A stretch of 53,523 nucleotides of DNA. Origin: Candidatus Gastranaerophilales bacterium. GTDB taxonomy: Bacteria; Cyanobacteriota; Vampirovibrionia; Gastranaerophilales; Gastranaerophilaceae. Of the stretch, positions 8,401-16,227 are shown one piece after another. The position numbers were made by a program, and so were the translations under genes. The notes beneath the pieces were generated by a model, which searched no databases, was not told where the DNA came from, and saw only the letters and a program-made list of their open reading frames with translations. Position 1 is the stretch's first letter; each line of letters starts with the position of its first letter. The DNA lies in contig CALURR010000031.1 of NCBI GenBank assembly GCA_944323195.1, forward strand, positions 1-53,523, read 5' to 3'.

Positions 8401-9594
8401 TTATCTTAAAACACTGTTTAATACATTGTAATCGAATGTAAATTCAATCGGAACGGATTGTCCTTTAAATTCAGGAGGGAGCGGTCTAAATGGTGCTGTT
8501 AATTCTATTGCACTCATTGCAGCTCTGTCTGCCAAAGGCACGCCTGATGATTTTGTGATTTTTTTGGATAACAATCTACCGTCTCTACCGATTGTAAATG
8601 TTATTACAACACGTTTTGAGCTATCTCCTTTTGGAGGTGACCAATTTCTTTTGATTCTTTGTTCAAGGTCTCTCATATATGGACCCCAGTTTGGCTGTCT
8701 GATTGCATCAATTCCCGGTGCGCCATTAGGATTTCCGGGGCTTGGGTTTCCGCCTGAGCCATAACCGCCGGATGAGCCTCTGGAAGCGTATCTTGAACCG
8801 CTAGAGCCGCTTGATGAACCTCTTGATGAGCCGCCAGATGAACCGCCTGAACTAAATTTTGGCGCAGGAGCTCCACTTTTTGAGCCTGTTGAAGAGCCGC
8901 CTGATGAGCCTGAGGGTGTTCCTTTTGGTTTATAGGTTGAACCTACAGGGGCTGAGCTTTTTGGTGCTGTTATTGTAAAAGGGCTCTTTGGAGCTGTTGC
9001 AATTTTGGGTGCAGTCGGTTTAACTACATTGCTTGGTTTATATGAAGGTTTTGCAGTTGGTTTAACTGCGGTTGGTTTTGATATTGTAGGTTTTTGAATT
9101 GGTTTTGATTGAGCTATTGTTGGTTTTGTTGTTGGAGTAGGTTTAGTCTGCGGTTGTTTTTGGACAACAGTCTTTTTGGGAGCCATAGGTTGACTTTGTG
9201 CTTTAGCTTGTTTAGTTGGTTTTGATGCCATAGGGCTTGGCTCTGATATTGCTCTTTTTGGGTCATGTTTTCCGCCTGCTCTAGAGTCTCTGTCTGATCT
9301 TATTTTTGTATTTTTGTTAATAGGCGGTTTTGATTCATTTTGAACCAATTTGAATTCTACATCCCTATTTGGAAGTTCCGGTTTAGGAAGATGAGGAAAT
9401 ACAAGCCCATATAGTGCGCTAAAAATCATTAGTATTAACGCTATTAATATATGAGTTGCAATAGAGATTAAAATTCCGCTTGCCGGTTTTAATTCATCTA
9501 TGTCGTCAAATAGGTTGGGTAATCTTTTTGCAGTTACCGTATCATCTTCTGTTATTGAGTTTTGTATGTCAAATCTGTTTCTAATCTGTGCCAT
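8401..9594 (-). CDS. tonB: TonB/TolA-like energy transducer
   Basis: The 397-residue protein has a cytoplasmic N terminus of about 38 residues and one membrane helix (about 39-65, GILISIATHILIALILMIFS). A long Lys/Pro/Thr-rich spacer (about 75-215) and a Gly/Ser-rich low-complexity stretch (about 220-290) follow. The C-terminal TonB domain (about 300-397) contains RIKRNWSPP, VITFTIGRDG, and a final strand with PIEFTFDY. TonB spans the periplasm and passes ExbB/ExbD energy to outer-membrane partners. The spacer is longer than in E. coli TonB (239 residues), more like TolA. It is the first gene of the operon with exbB, two exbD genes and an AsmA-like gene. No TonB-dependent receptor lies in the window. 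Confidence 0.88.
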   Translation of the reverse strand: MAQIRNRFDIQNSITEDDTVTAKRLPNLFDDIDELKPASGILISIATHILIALILMIFSALYGLVFPHLPKPELPNRDVEFKLVQNESKPPINKNTKIRSDRDSRAGGKHDPKRAISEPSPMASKPTKQAKAQSQPMAPKKTVVQKQPQTKPTPTTKPTIAQSKPIQKPTISKPTAVKPTAKPSYKPSNVVKPTAPKIATAPKSPFTITAPKSSAPVGSTYKPKGTPSGSSGGSSTGSKSGAPAPKFSSGGSSGGSSRGSSSGSSGSRYASRGSSGGYGSGGNPSPGNPNGAPGIDAIRQPNWGPYMRDLEQRIKRNWSPPKGDSSKRVVITFTIGRDGRLLSKKITKSSGVPLADRAAMSAIELTAPFRPLPPEFKGQSVPIEFTFDYNVLNSVLR

Positions 9595-9660
9595 AATTTT
9601 TGTTTCCAGAATAAATTATTGTTTATAAACAAGTTTTATAAATTACCCACAAGAGCTAAT

Positions 9661-10347
9661 TTATTGTGCTGTTAGTGTTATTGGTTGTTTAAACAGTATA
9701 TTTATTTCGCTATTTGCAGGTATTCTGATTTCTTCTCCTTTGTCTGTTGTTCTTTTGATTAGCCCCATGGTTCCACCAATGGCTGCTCCATATAATGCGC
9801 CTTGACCTACATCTCCTCTGATTGCTCCGGCCACAACGCCTGCAACTGCGCCTGATGCTGTTCCTATTGCTGCATCTTTGGCATATTCTTTGGCGCTATC
9901 CATTGTAGTTGCTCCTCTTAAGATTCCTGTGCCATCATTTGTCGCGATGACCGCATTTATTGGAATTGTATTATTGTATGGGGTTCTTATGGTTGTGAAT
10001 TTAATTAGCATTTTGGCGTTTCTGTTTCCATAAGTAGCTTTATTTGTTTGAACAACATTGCCCATAATTGTGCTACCGGATGGCGCAATTAATTTATTGT
10101 TGTACTTAAAGTCTACAGGTAGAACAAGATTGATAGTTTGTCCTGCTACAGCTGAAAGTGAATTAATTTCATTTGATAAAATTGCACTGCAGGTTATTCC
10201 TGCCGGCACAAATAATGCATATCCTTGAAGGTTAGGTGAGTTTTCTTTCATGTCGGCTGAAGTATAATTATAGTTTGTTGCGCTATAAGCAGGATATAGC
10301 GTAAAAATGATAGATAAAATGATTGCTGTTAATGTTTTTTTAACCAT
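9661..10347 (-). CDS. secreted glycine-zipper protein of unknown function
   Basis: The 228-residue protein has a signal peptide (MVKKTLTAIILSIIFTLYPAYSA, cut near 22). A beta-rich domain (about 45-150) contains APSGSTIMGNVV. An alanine/glycine-rich segment (about 155-195, with GAVAGVVAGAIRGDVGQGAL) looks like a glycine zipper able to insert into or associate with membrane, and a short beta tail follows. The beta domain shares its layout with the upstream secreted protein (10412-10963): an IAP-type strand, then KGD/SGST, then G-V and a charged strand. They may be paralogues. The start has GAGGAG 5 nt upstream and its own promoter. Function unknown; its place beside the TonB operon suggests an envelope role. 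Confidence 0.7.
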   Translation of the reverse strand: MVKKTLTAIILSIIFTLYPAYSATNYNYTSADMKENSPNLQGYALFVPAGITCSAILSNEINSLSAVAGQTINLVLPVDFKYNNKLIAPSGSTIMGNVVQTNKATYGNRNAKMLIKFTTIRTPYNNTIPINAVIATNDGTGILRGATTMDSAKEYAKDAAIGTASGAVAGVVAGAIRGDVGQGALYGAAIGGTMGLIKRTTDKGEEIRIPANSEINILFKQPITLTAQ

Positions 10348-10374
10348 ATACTCCTCACCAAAACAGCTAAAGTT

Positions 10375-10404
10375 ATTTTATCACACTAAAAATATTTTTG
10401 ACAA
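10375..10404 (-). promoter_or_regulatory. promoter for the secreted glycine-zipper gene
   Basis: On the minus strand: TTGTCA (10399-10404), an 18-nt spacer, then TAAAAT (10375-10380) preceded by an extended -10 TG (TGATAAAAT). The predicted leader is about 20 nt and carries a good GAGGAG ribosome binding site. Confidence 0.6.
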
Positions 10405-10411
10405 ATTTTTT

Positions 10412-10963
10412 TCAAATGTAAAAATCTTCATCTATTTCAACAAAAATATTATCTCTTGCATCAATCCTAACATGTTGACCAAATTCATATTCTCCGCTTG
10501 GAACATATTGTAGTGTTCCACCCCAAGGGTTTCCGTAAACTTTTCTTGGGTGAATTGTAGTGTTATAAGAGGCAGGATTTGTCAAATTCCCGCCTAGTAC
10601 GTCACTGCCTGAAAAGATTATTTTTCCTTTGATTTGTCTTTTTTCTCCGTTGACTTTAACCAATGAATCAATATTGATGCTCATTGCGGCGTTTACCCCT
10701 TGAACAGGCATTTTCAGCATGCTTACATAACCTAAAAATATATCACCTTTTTCTATTGCCTTGTCTTCCAATACCCAAACATCAGCAGGCGCAATAAAAT
10801 AAACTCTGGAACCTTCTTCAAGGTTTTTTGTCGTTAGCGGCACTTTTGTGTAAACTTTGATTAGTGTTCCTTTTTTTAAATAAGGAGAAAAAGCAAAACA
10901 ATACAAATTTGTAACAAAAAATGTAATAATTATTAAAATTATTAAATAAGATTTTTTTACCAT
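10412..10963 (-). CDS. secreted protein of unknown function
   Basis: The 183-residue protein has an N-terminal signal peptide or anchor (about 5-25, SYLIILIIITFFVTNLYCF). A beta-rich domain includes VYFIAPADVWV and KGDIFLGYVS. The same order of motifs occurs in the downstream secreted protein (9661-10347), suggesting distant paralogy. The fold recalls the beta domain of envelope assembly factors, but I cannot name a family. It is divergent from the 1453-residue AsmA-like gene, with a 101-nt shared upstream region. The start has no Shine-Dalgarno sequence but a -10-like TAACAT exactly 6 nt away. Confidence 0.65.
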   Translation of the reverse strand: MVKKSYLIILIIITFFVTNLYCFAFSPYLKKGTLIKVYTKVPLTTKNLEEGSRVYFIAPADVWVLEDKAIEKGDIFLGYVSMLKMPVQGVNAAMSINIDSLVKVNGEKRQIKGKIIFSGSDVLGGNLTNPASYNTTIHPRKVYGNPWGGTLQYVPSGEYEFGQHVRIDARDNIFVEIDEDFYI

Positions 10964-10969
10964 AATTCA

Positions 10970-10997
10970 ATGTTAATGTATTTTTTCATATTTTCAA
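10970..10997 (-). promoter_or_regulatory. leaderless-type promoter for the 183-residue secreted protein
   Basis: On the minus strand: TTGAAA (10992-10997), a 16-nt spacer, then TAACAT (10970-10975), followed by 6 nt and the ATG at 10963. The predicted transcript begins at the start codon. Confidence 0.5.
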
Positions 10998-11052
10998 CCT
11001 TCTAATTATATGAATTTTTAAATATTTTTTAGCAAATTATTTTAAAAAATTT

Positions 11053-11058
11053 TATAAT
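11053..11058 (+). promoter_or_regulatory. -10 box of a leaderless promoter for the 1453-residue AsmA-like gene
   Basis: A perfect TATAAT ends 6 nt before the ATG at 11065. A weak -35 candidate, TTAGCA, lies at 11029-11034 (18-nt spacer). There is no purine-rich ribosome binding site between the hexamer and the ATG. Confidence 0.6.
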
Positions 11059-11064
11059 CTATAT

Positions 11065-14000
11065 ATGCAAAAAAAAGTTATGACAAACAAGCAAAAATAT
11101 TTCTTATTATCTGTAATTATATTAATCTTTGTTTTTGTTGCAGGTATTATAAAAAATATAGTTTCAATAAATAATATTGAAAGTCTTTTTGAGAAAAATA
11201 CCGGTTTAAAGCTGCAAGTTGAAAAATCAAATATTTCTTTTAATTCAAAACTGGATTTAATTTTTAGTGCAAATTGCGTAAACATATATAATTCAAACAA
11301 GTCACTTAAATTTGTAACAATAAAAAATCCAAATATTACAATTAAGCCTTTTAGTTTATTTGTTAAAAAAATCAATATTAAAGACATGGCAATTGAAGAA
11401 ATTGCAGTAGTGTTATCAAGAAATGAAAAAGGCGAAATAGATTTTTTAAATGCTTTAAATAAAAAAGAGCTTGAAAAATTTAAAAATTCCGATATTACTT
11501 TATCAAGATTAGTTTCAAAAATTAATAACATTAACTTAACTTTTATTGATGAGTATAAAGTTAAATCAAAAACAAAACTATGTTTATCAAATACTGATAT
11601 TGATATTTCAAAAAAACATAAAGTTTTTAAACTTTCCCAAAAAGGCAAGATTACAACGTTGATTAACTCAAAAGAACAAGTTGCAAATTTAAGTGTAGAT
11701 ATTGATTCTAAATATCCTTTTAAAAACTCTAAAGATGTTAATTTGAATATCAATTTAAATGATGTAAATTTATATATTTTTAATGATGCTGCTAAAAAAT
11801 ACATTTCAAAAGATATATTAAGTCTTGATGGTATATTGAATTTAAATATCTATTCTAATAAAGATAGTGATTTTAATAAAACCATCAAACTTTCAATTAA
11901 CAAACCAACCTTGAAGTTGAATGACGGGAAGATTATTTCTCCATATCAAAATGTTTTGTTGAGTTCAATTTTTAAATATGAAAATAATGTTTTTGAGTTT
12001 TCAAATTTAGATGTTATTTCTAATGAACTTAATATTAAGGCTAAAGGAAAAGTGGAAAAATTATTTTCTAAAAATCCCGTACCTGATATAAATGTAGTTT
12101 TAAATAATACACAATTAAATAATTTTATATATTTCTTGCCTGATAATTTAATATATTATCGTCCAAAAGGTATTCCTTCTCTTAAAAAGTCAAATTTCCA
12201 TGCTTTACTAAAGGGCAATATGAATATCAAAAGCTTTACACCGGTTGATATAACCGGGAATTTAAAAGCAGAAAATGTCCATATTCCTAATTATCCAAAG
12301 TCTTTCATACAAAATGATGTAAATGTTTTATTTATGAAAGATAAAATGAGAGTTTTTACAAGAGTTTACACACCTCAAAATGAATATGTAATTGTAGATG
12401 GTGTATCAAATCTTGATGATTCTTTGTATGGAAAATATGCTGTTAAATCTACAAGAAATATTGATTTGGCTTTTGCAAAATTGTACCTTGTGCCTGTTCA
12501 ACAAATAATTGGTTTTAATATTGGGCCTGTTCCTATAATGCAAATTTCAGGATATGGAAATATAGATATTAAGACCCAAGGCACACTTAAAGACGCGCAA
12601 ATTTTCGGGAGCTTTGAGGCTAGGAATGCAACTGCAAAATTAGATGGATTGGCTGCAAATCTTGTTAATGGCGATTGTAAGCTTGTTTTTAATGACAGGG
12701 AGCTTATTTTTAAAGAAATAAAAGGTAAGATGGATGGCGCAGATTTTCTTTTAACAGGAAAAGGAAATACTAAAGGTGATGTTGATTTAAATGTTAAAAT
12801 TGCAAATGCAAAAACTAGCAGTATTTTAAGAATATTTAATAATAGTATTATTTCAAAACCATATTTGTCTATGACGAAACAAATTGCTGCAACAAGTGGT
12901 TTAATGGGTGCAAGTATTAATCTTAAAGGTAAAATTGAAGATTACGAAAACAAAGAATTTTTAAATGCGCTTTTGTTGAGCGGAAATTTAAATTTAAAAC
13001 AAAATAAAATAATTTTAAAAAATAGACTTGGAGCTAAAAATGTTACAGGAGTTTTGAATTTTGGCAACAGCCAATCCGCTTTTTTTGAATTATTTATAGG
13101 AAATTCAAAATTTAATGTTCATTTTAATTCCAAGACTCCAATAGAAAAAATAGCAAAAGACGGTTTAATTGATTTTAGAAGTAATATTGCTTCTAATAAA
13201 GTTTCTTTTAGGGATATTGTAAATGAAGTAAAAAATGCTTCATTTATGAACAACTCATTAAAAAGATTGACTTCAAATCTTTTCGGTATCAATTTTTATT
13301 CAAAAATTAATATTAATTCAAAAGGCATAATTAATATTAATAATATTAATTTTGATAATATACAAAATGACGGTTATATTATTGGTTTGAATAGTGAAGA
13401 AAATGCTGGTATTAAATTTAATTCCGGACTTATTAAAATAAAGGAAAATAAATTAATATTTGAAAACTTTGATGCAATTATAGCGCAAGGCGGGGTGAAA
13501 ATTAAGGGATATATTGATAATTTCATGTCTAAAACTCCAAAAGGAGACATGGTTGTTTATTTAAAGGACATTAATTTAAATAAATTAAATCAAATTATTC
13601 CTAAGATAAAAGTAACTTCAAGTAAATTAAAATCAGGAAAAATAATTGTAAAAAATGATGATATAAAATTAAATTCATTGAGCATAGATTATGAGTCTAT
13701 GCCGGTATTTATCAATGCACAAATTAAAGATATATATAATAAACAAGAATTTAGCGCCGATTTTTCAACTATAGCAAACGAGGTTACATGTGACAATATA
13801 ATCAATCCATATTTAACTTATCCTGTAAAAATTACCGGCGAAATTCCCGTTAAAGGCAGTTTTAGGGGTGATTTAAATAATTATCAAATCGATTTTTCAT
13901 CTAAAATTCCAAGAAATTCTGATATATCTTTCAGCGGGGCAAATTTGGGAGATACAAATCACGACAGAGAAATTGCAGGCAGAATATCAGTAAGTGATAA

Positions 14001-15426
14001 TATTGCTGTTATACACAATTTAAGACTTATAAAATATATAAGAAATCAAAATAATAAAATCAATCCAATTACCGCACTAAGAGTCAATGGAGAAGCAATT
14101 TCGCATAATAATGAAATTTATTATAATAATTTGAGAATTTCAACTTCTGCACCTATTAATGTCAGAATTTTAAATCTGGTATTTAAGAAATCCCTTTTAA
14201 AACAAGGAAATTTTGAATGTGATATTAGTTTGAATGGTAATTATAAAGAACCAAGAATTACAGGCAAGGCAAATTTACAAGATTTGGATATTCCTTTGTA
14301 TGATACTAAAATTAATAATATAAAAGTAAGTATTTCAAATAAGTTTATTGATGCTGACATAAATGCAAAAAATAAAGAAAGTGATTTGACGCTAAAATTA
14401 AGAGCACTAAATAAACTTGAGCCGCCTTATATTATCAATAGAGTTGATGTAGTATCTCAAAAAATTGATATAGCTGATTTATTAAATAATCTTGCGGTTC
14501 CATCTCAAAAAACAGATATTAACAAAAAGCAAGATTTAATTATTAAGCCTGATGATATAGTAATTAAAGATGGCAGTTTTAGTATAAAAGATGTCGTGTA
14601 TGGCAAAATTAATTCACAAAATTTAAAAGGCGATTTTAATTATGATAATAATGAATTTCATTTAAAAAATATCGTGTTAGATATTGCTCAAGGCACAATA
14701 TCTGCCAAAGGAAGATATGGTGTAAATACTTCTAAATTAGCTCTTAGTGCAAACATGAACGGTTGTGATGCAAATACTTTAGCTAAACAGTTTTTGAATT
14801 TAGAAAATCAAATTTTTGGTAAAGCATATGGCTCTGTGGTTCTTAGCGCAAAGAATATAAACACTCCTGATAATATTAAAAATGTTAAATCAGAAGTGGA
14901 ATTTTCAATAGATAAAGGTAAAATGCCAAAATTAGGTTCTTTGGAATATTTATTAAGAGCCGGTAATTTATTTAAAAATGGACTATTGGGATTTTCTTTA
15001 AATAATTTAATTGAAGTTTTAACGCCATATAAAACAGGCGAGTTTGAAAATATTAAAGGGCAATTAAGTATTGACAGCGGTGAGATAAAAAATCTTCAAA
15101 TTTATTCCAAAGGAAAAAATTTGAGTTTATATTTGGATGGAAATTACAGTATTTTGGAAAATTATGCTGATATAAAGATATATGGCAAATTGTCTCAAAA
15201 TATTTCAAATGCTCTTGGTAAAGTTGGTAATGTTTCAATTAATCAGTTGATAACTAGTTTGTCAGGAAATAAGACAAAACAACGTAGTGCTGAAACTGTT
15301 GAAAAAATGAGCAAAATTCCTTCTATTGAAATTGAAAACCCTGAACCAAGGTATTTTAGGGTAAAAGTTTTGGGTGATATTAATAAGGACAACTACATCA
15401 AGAGCTTTAATTGGGATCTTCCGTAG
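11065..15426 (+). CDS. giant AsmA/TamB-like envelope protein (paralogue 2)
   Basis: The 1453-residue protein has one N-terminal membrane helix (about 9-30, YFLLSVIILIFVFVAGIIKN) and a very long repetitive beta-rich periplasmic region full of Asn, Lys and Ile. Its C-terminal 200 residues match the end of the 1125-residue AsmA-like protein at 3488-6865. It is probably a bridge-like lipid-transfer protein between the membranes, as proposed for TamB/YhdP/AsmA; that role is inference. It stands alone on the plus strand, divergent from the secreted-protein genes. The last codons, encoding DLP and the TAG stop, lie inside the first copy of a noncoding repeat (15415-15482), so the natural C terminus may have been replaced. 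The ATG at 11065 follows a TATAAT by 6 nt. Confidence 0.75.
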   Translation: MQKKVMTNKQKYFLLSVIILIFVFVAGIIKNIVSINNIESLFEKNTGLKLQVEKSNISFNSKLDLIFSANCVNIYNSNKSLKFVTIKNPNITIKPFSLFVKKINIKDMAIEEIAVVLSRNEKGEIDFLNALNKKELEKFKNSDITLSRLVSKINNINLTFIDEYKVKSKTKLCLSNTDIDISKKHKVFKLSQKGKITTLINSKEQVANLSVDIDSKYPFKNSKDVNLNINLNDVNLYIFNDAAKKYISKDILSLDGILNLNIYSNKDSDFNKTIKLSINKPTLKLNDGKIISPYQNVLLSSIFKYENNVFEFSNLDVISNELNIKAKGKVEKLFSKNPVPDINVVLNNTQLNNFIYFLPDNLIYYRPKGIPSLKKSNFHALLKGNMNIKSFTPVDITGNLKAENVHIPNYPKSFIQNDVNVLFMKDKMRVFTRVYTPQNEYVIVDGVSNLDDSLYGKYAVKSTRNIDLAFAKLYLVPVQQIIGFNIGPVPIMQISGYGNIDIKTQGTLKDAQIFGSFEARNATAKLDGLAANLVNGDCKLVFNDRELIFKEIKGKMDGADFLLTGKGNTKGDVDLNVKIANAKTSSILRIFNNSIISKPYLSMTKQIAATSGLMGASINLKGKIEDYENKEFLNALLLSGNLNLKQNKIILKNRLGAKNVTGVLNFGNSQSAFFELFIGNSKFNVHFNSKTPIEKIAKDGLIDFRSNIASNKVSFRDIVNEVKNASFMNNSLKRLTSNLFGINFYSKININSKGIININNINFDNIQNDGYIIGLNSEENAGIKFNSGLIKIKENKLIFENFDAIIAQGGVKIKGYIDNFMSKTPKGDMVVYLKDINLNKLNQIIPKIKVTSSKLKSGKIIVKNDDIKLNSLSIDYESMPVFINAQIKDIYNKQEFSADFSTIANEVTCDNIINPYLTYPVKITGEIPVKGSFRGDLNNYQIDFSSKIPRNSDISFSGANLGDTNHDREIAGRISVSDNIAVIHNLRLIKYIRNQNNKINPITALRVNGEAISHNNEIYYNNLRISTSAPINVRILNLVFKKSLLKQGNFECDISLNGNYKEPRITGKANLQDLDIPLYDTKINNIKVSISNKFIDADINAKNKESDLTLKLRALNKLEPPYIINRVDVVSQKIDIADLLNNLAVPSQKTDINKKQDLIIKPDDIVIKDGSFSIKDVVYGKINSQNLKGDFNYDNNEFHLKNIVLDIAQGTISAKGRYGVNTSKLALSANMNGCDANTLAKQFLNLENQIFGKAYGSVVLSAKNINTPDNIKNVKSEVEFSIDKGKMPKLGSLEYLLRAGNLFKNGLLGFSLNNLIEVLTPYKTGEFENIKGQLSIDSGEIKNLQIYSKGKNLSLYLDGNYSILENYADIKIYGKLSQNISNALGKVGNVSINQLITSLSGNKTKQRSAETVEKMSKIPSIEIENPEPRYFRVKVLGDINKDNYIKSFNWDLP

Positions 15427-15482
15427 TTCGAGCTGTACTCCGATGGAGTAGGCGAGAACAAGGAAGACAGAGGTGTGTGCAG
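15415..15482 (+). repeat. repeat module A, copy 1 (overlaps the end of the AsmA-like gene)
   Basis: The 68-nt unit begins GATCTTCCGTAG and contains the perfect hairpin TACTCC-GAT-GGAGTA. It is nearly identical to 15566-15633, differing mainly at AGCTGT versus AGCCAT. Its first 12 nt are the final codons and TAG stop of the 1453-residue protein. The unit is visibly richer in G+C than its surroundings. Confidence 0.85.
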
Positions 15483-15483
15483 C

Positions 15484-15565
15484 ACGAAGGCAGGAGTGTT
15501 GAACTCGTGCCAAGTGCGGATACCTTACCCACGCAACGTGGAAATCTTTGATTTCCTCAGGAGCG
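15484..15565 (+). repeat. repeat module B, copy 1
   Basis: The 82-nt unit is repeated at 15797-15878. It contains two adjacent perfect hairpins with 3-nt loops: CCACG-CAA-CGTGG and GGAAATC-TTT-GATTTCC. Module A follows directly, as it does after copy 2. A diverged inverted copy of its first part lies at 16190-16227. Confidence 0.85.
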
Positions 15566-15633
15566 GATCTTCCGTAGTTCGAGCCATACTCCGATGGAGT
15601 AGGCGAGAACAAGGAAGACAGAGGTGTGTGCAG
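15566..15633 (+). repeat. repeat module A, copy 2
   Basis: Second full 68-nt copy of the unit at 15415-15482, directly abutting module B. It retains the TACTCC-GAT-GGAGTA hairpin. Confidence 0.85.
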
Positions 15634-15796
15634 ATCTTCTGCAGTTTAAGTCTTACTTCGGCTGGAGTTAGACTTAAACAAAGAAGCAGAAGGATGTAAG
15701 GGCTGCGATGTCAAAACGATGAGTTTTGACAGACAGTCCCGATACTGGACTAAAGTGACGTAGAAATTTACTTTAGTAAATTTCACAGGAACTACA
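15634..15796 (+). other. hairpin-rich unique segment between repeat copies
   Basis: No coding potential is evident. The segment is packed with inverted repeats: a 10-bp stem 15644-15653/15670-15679, an 8-bp stem 15710-15717/15723-15730, a 5-bp stem 15735-15739/15747-15751, and an 8-bp stem 15749-15756/15770-15777. The last two overlap and would be alternative pairings. This density suggests a structured RNA or a mobile noncoding element. The orientation of any transcript is unknown. Confidence 0.6.
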
Positions 15797-15878
15797 ACGA
15801 AGGCAGGAGTGTTGAACTCGTGCCAAGTGCGGATACCTTACCCACGCAACGTGGAAATCTTTGATTTCCTCAGGAGCG
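15797..15878 (+). repeat. repeat module B, copy 2
   Basis: Second 82-nt copy of the unit at 15484-15565, apparently identical to it over its length, followed directly by a truncated module A. Confidence 0.85.
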
Positions 15879-15909
15879 GATCTTCCGTAGTTCGAGCTGT
15901 ACTCCGATG
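15879..15909 (+). repeat. repeat module A, copy 3 (truncated)
   Basis: The first 31 nt of module A (through CTCCGATG) are kept; the sequence then diverges into the tRNA-Leu terminator region. The truncation removes the 3' arm of the TACTCC hairpin. Confidence 0.8.
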
Positions 15910-15920
15910 AAATAAGCATT

Positions 15921-15949
15921 AAAAAAACTCCCTTATAGGGAGTTTTTTT
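15921..15949 (-). terminator. intrinsic terminator of the tRNA-Leu gene
   Basis: A perfect 13-bp stem (15921-15933 with 15937-15949, loop of 3 nt) ends in seven T on the minus strand, 3 nt after the tRNA 3' end. It is A/T-symmetrical and could also terminate plus-strand transcription arriving from the repeat array. Confidence 0.85.
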
Positions 15950-15952
15950 AAT

Positions 15953-16038
15953 TGCCGATGGCCGGAGTCGAACCGGCACGTGGGGTGAACCACGCCAGAT
16001 TTTGAGTCTGGTGCGTCTACCAATTTCGCCACATCGGC
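15953..16038 (-). tRNA. tRNA-Leu(CAA)
   Basis: The 86-nt class II tRNA has acceptor strands GCCGATG and CATCGGC with discriminator A. The D-loop region contains AAATTGGTAGACGC. The anticodon stem CCAGA/TCTGG has loop CTCAAAA, giving anticodon CAA (reads UUG). There is a long leucine-type variable arm and a T-arm with GGTTCGACTCC. The 3' CCA is not encoded. It is flanked by the modular repeats on one side and by duplicated tRNA fragments on the other. Confidence 0.95.
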
Positions 16039-16077
16039 ATTTAATCTTATTCAGTTGTCATATATGCCACCTGTGGC
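16028..16077 (+). repeat. 50-nt direct repeat covering the tRNA-Leu 5' end and upstream region, copy 1
   Basis: This copy includes the first 11 nt of the tRNA (minus strand) and 39 nt upstream of it. It recurs at 16125-16174 with one mismatch (CATCGGC versus CATCAGC). Just inside its end, a 15-nt inverted copy of the tRNA D-arm side (TGTGGCGAAATTGGT, 16072-16086) begins. Confidence 0.85.
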
Positions 16078-16124
16078 GAAATTGGTTAATAATTTCTATT
16101 GAATTTTTTTCAAAAATTCAACGG

Positions 16125-16174
16125 GCCACATCAGCATTTAATCTTATTCAGTTGTCATATATGCCACCTGTGGC
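16125..16174 (+). repeat. 50-nt direct repeat of the tRNA-Leu upstream region, copy 2
   Basis: This is a duplicate of 16028-16077, 97 nt away, carrying a stub of the tRNA 5' end but no complete tRNA. Between the copies lies a perfect 10-bp hairpin (16099-16108 with 16112-16121). Confidence 0.85.
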
Positions 16175-16189
16175 TCGTGGTACGGACTT

Positions 16190-16227
16190 CGCACTTGGCA
16201 CAAGCTCAACGCTTCTGCCTTCGTGCT
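16190..16227 (-). repeat. diverged inverted copy of module B
   Basis: The 38 nt here are the reverse complement of 15481-15518 with 4 mismatches. The repeat family therefore lies in opposite orientations on the two sides of tRNA-Leu. Confidence 0.75.

Noticed and set aside
8673..8876. ORF inside the TonB spacer in another frame
   Set aside because: The low-complexity Gly/Ser codons of the real gene open a second frame. There is no start signal or domain.
11052..11804. 250-residue minus-strand ORF opposite the second AsmA-like gene
   Set aside because: It is Phe/Leu/Ser-rich, as the complement of A-rich coding DNA usually is, and lies wholly inside a well supported gene.
15484..15909. Possible CRISPR array in the repeat region
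   Set aside because: The units are 68 and 82 nt, occur two or three times, abut each other without unique spacers, and contain several different hairpins. No cas genes are nearby.
15262..15979. Minus-strand ORFs translating the repeats (with a DFHVAWVRYPHLARVQHSC segment)
   Set aside because: The same peptide appears twice only because the DNA is repeated. The frames have no ribosome binding site and overlap hairpin modules. A noncoding element is a better reading.
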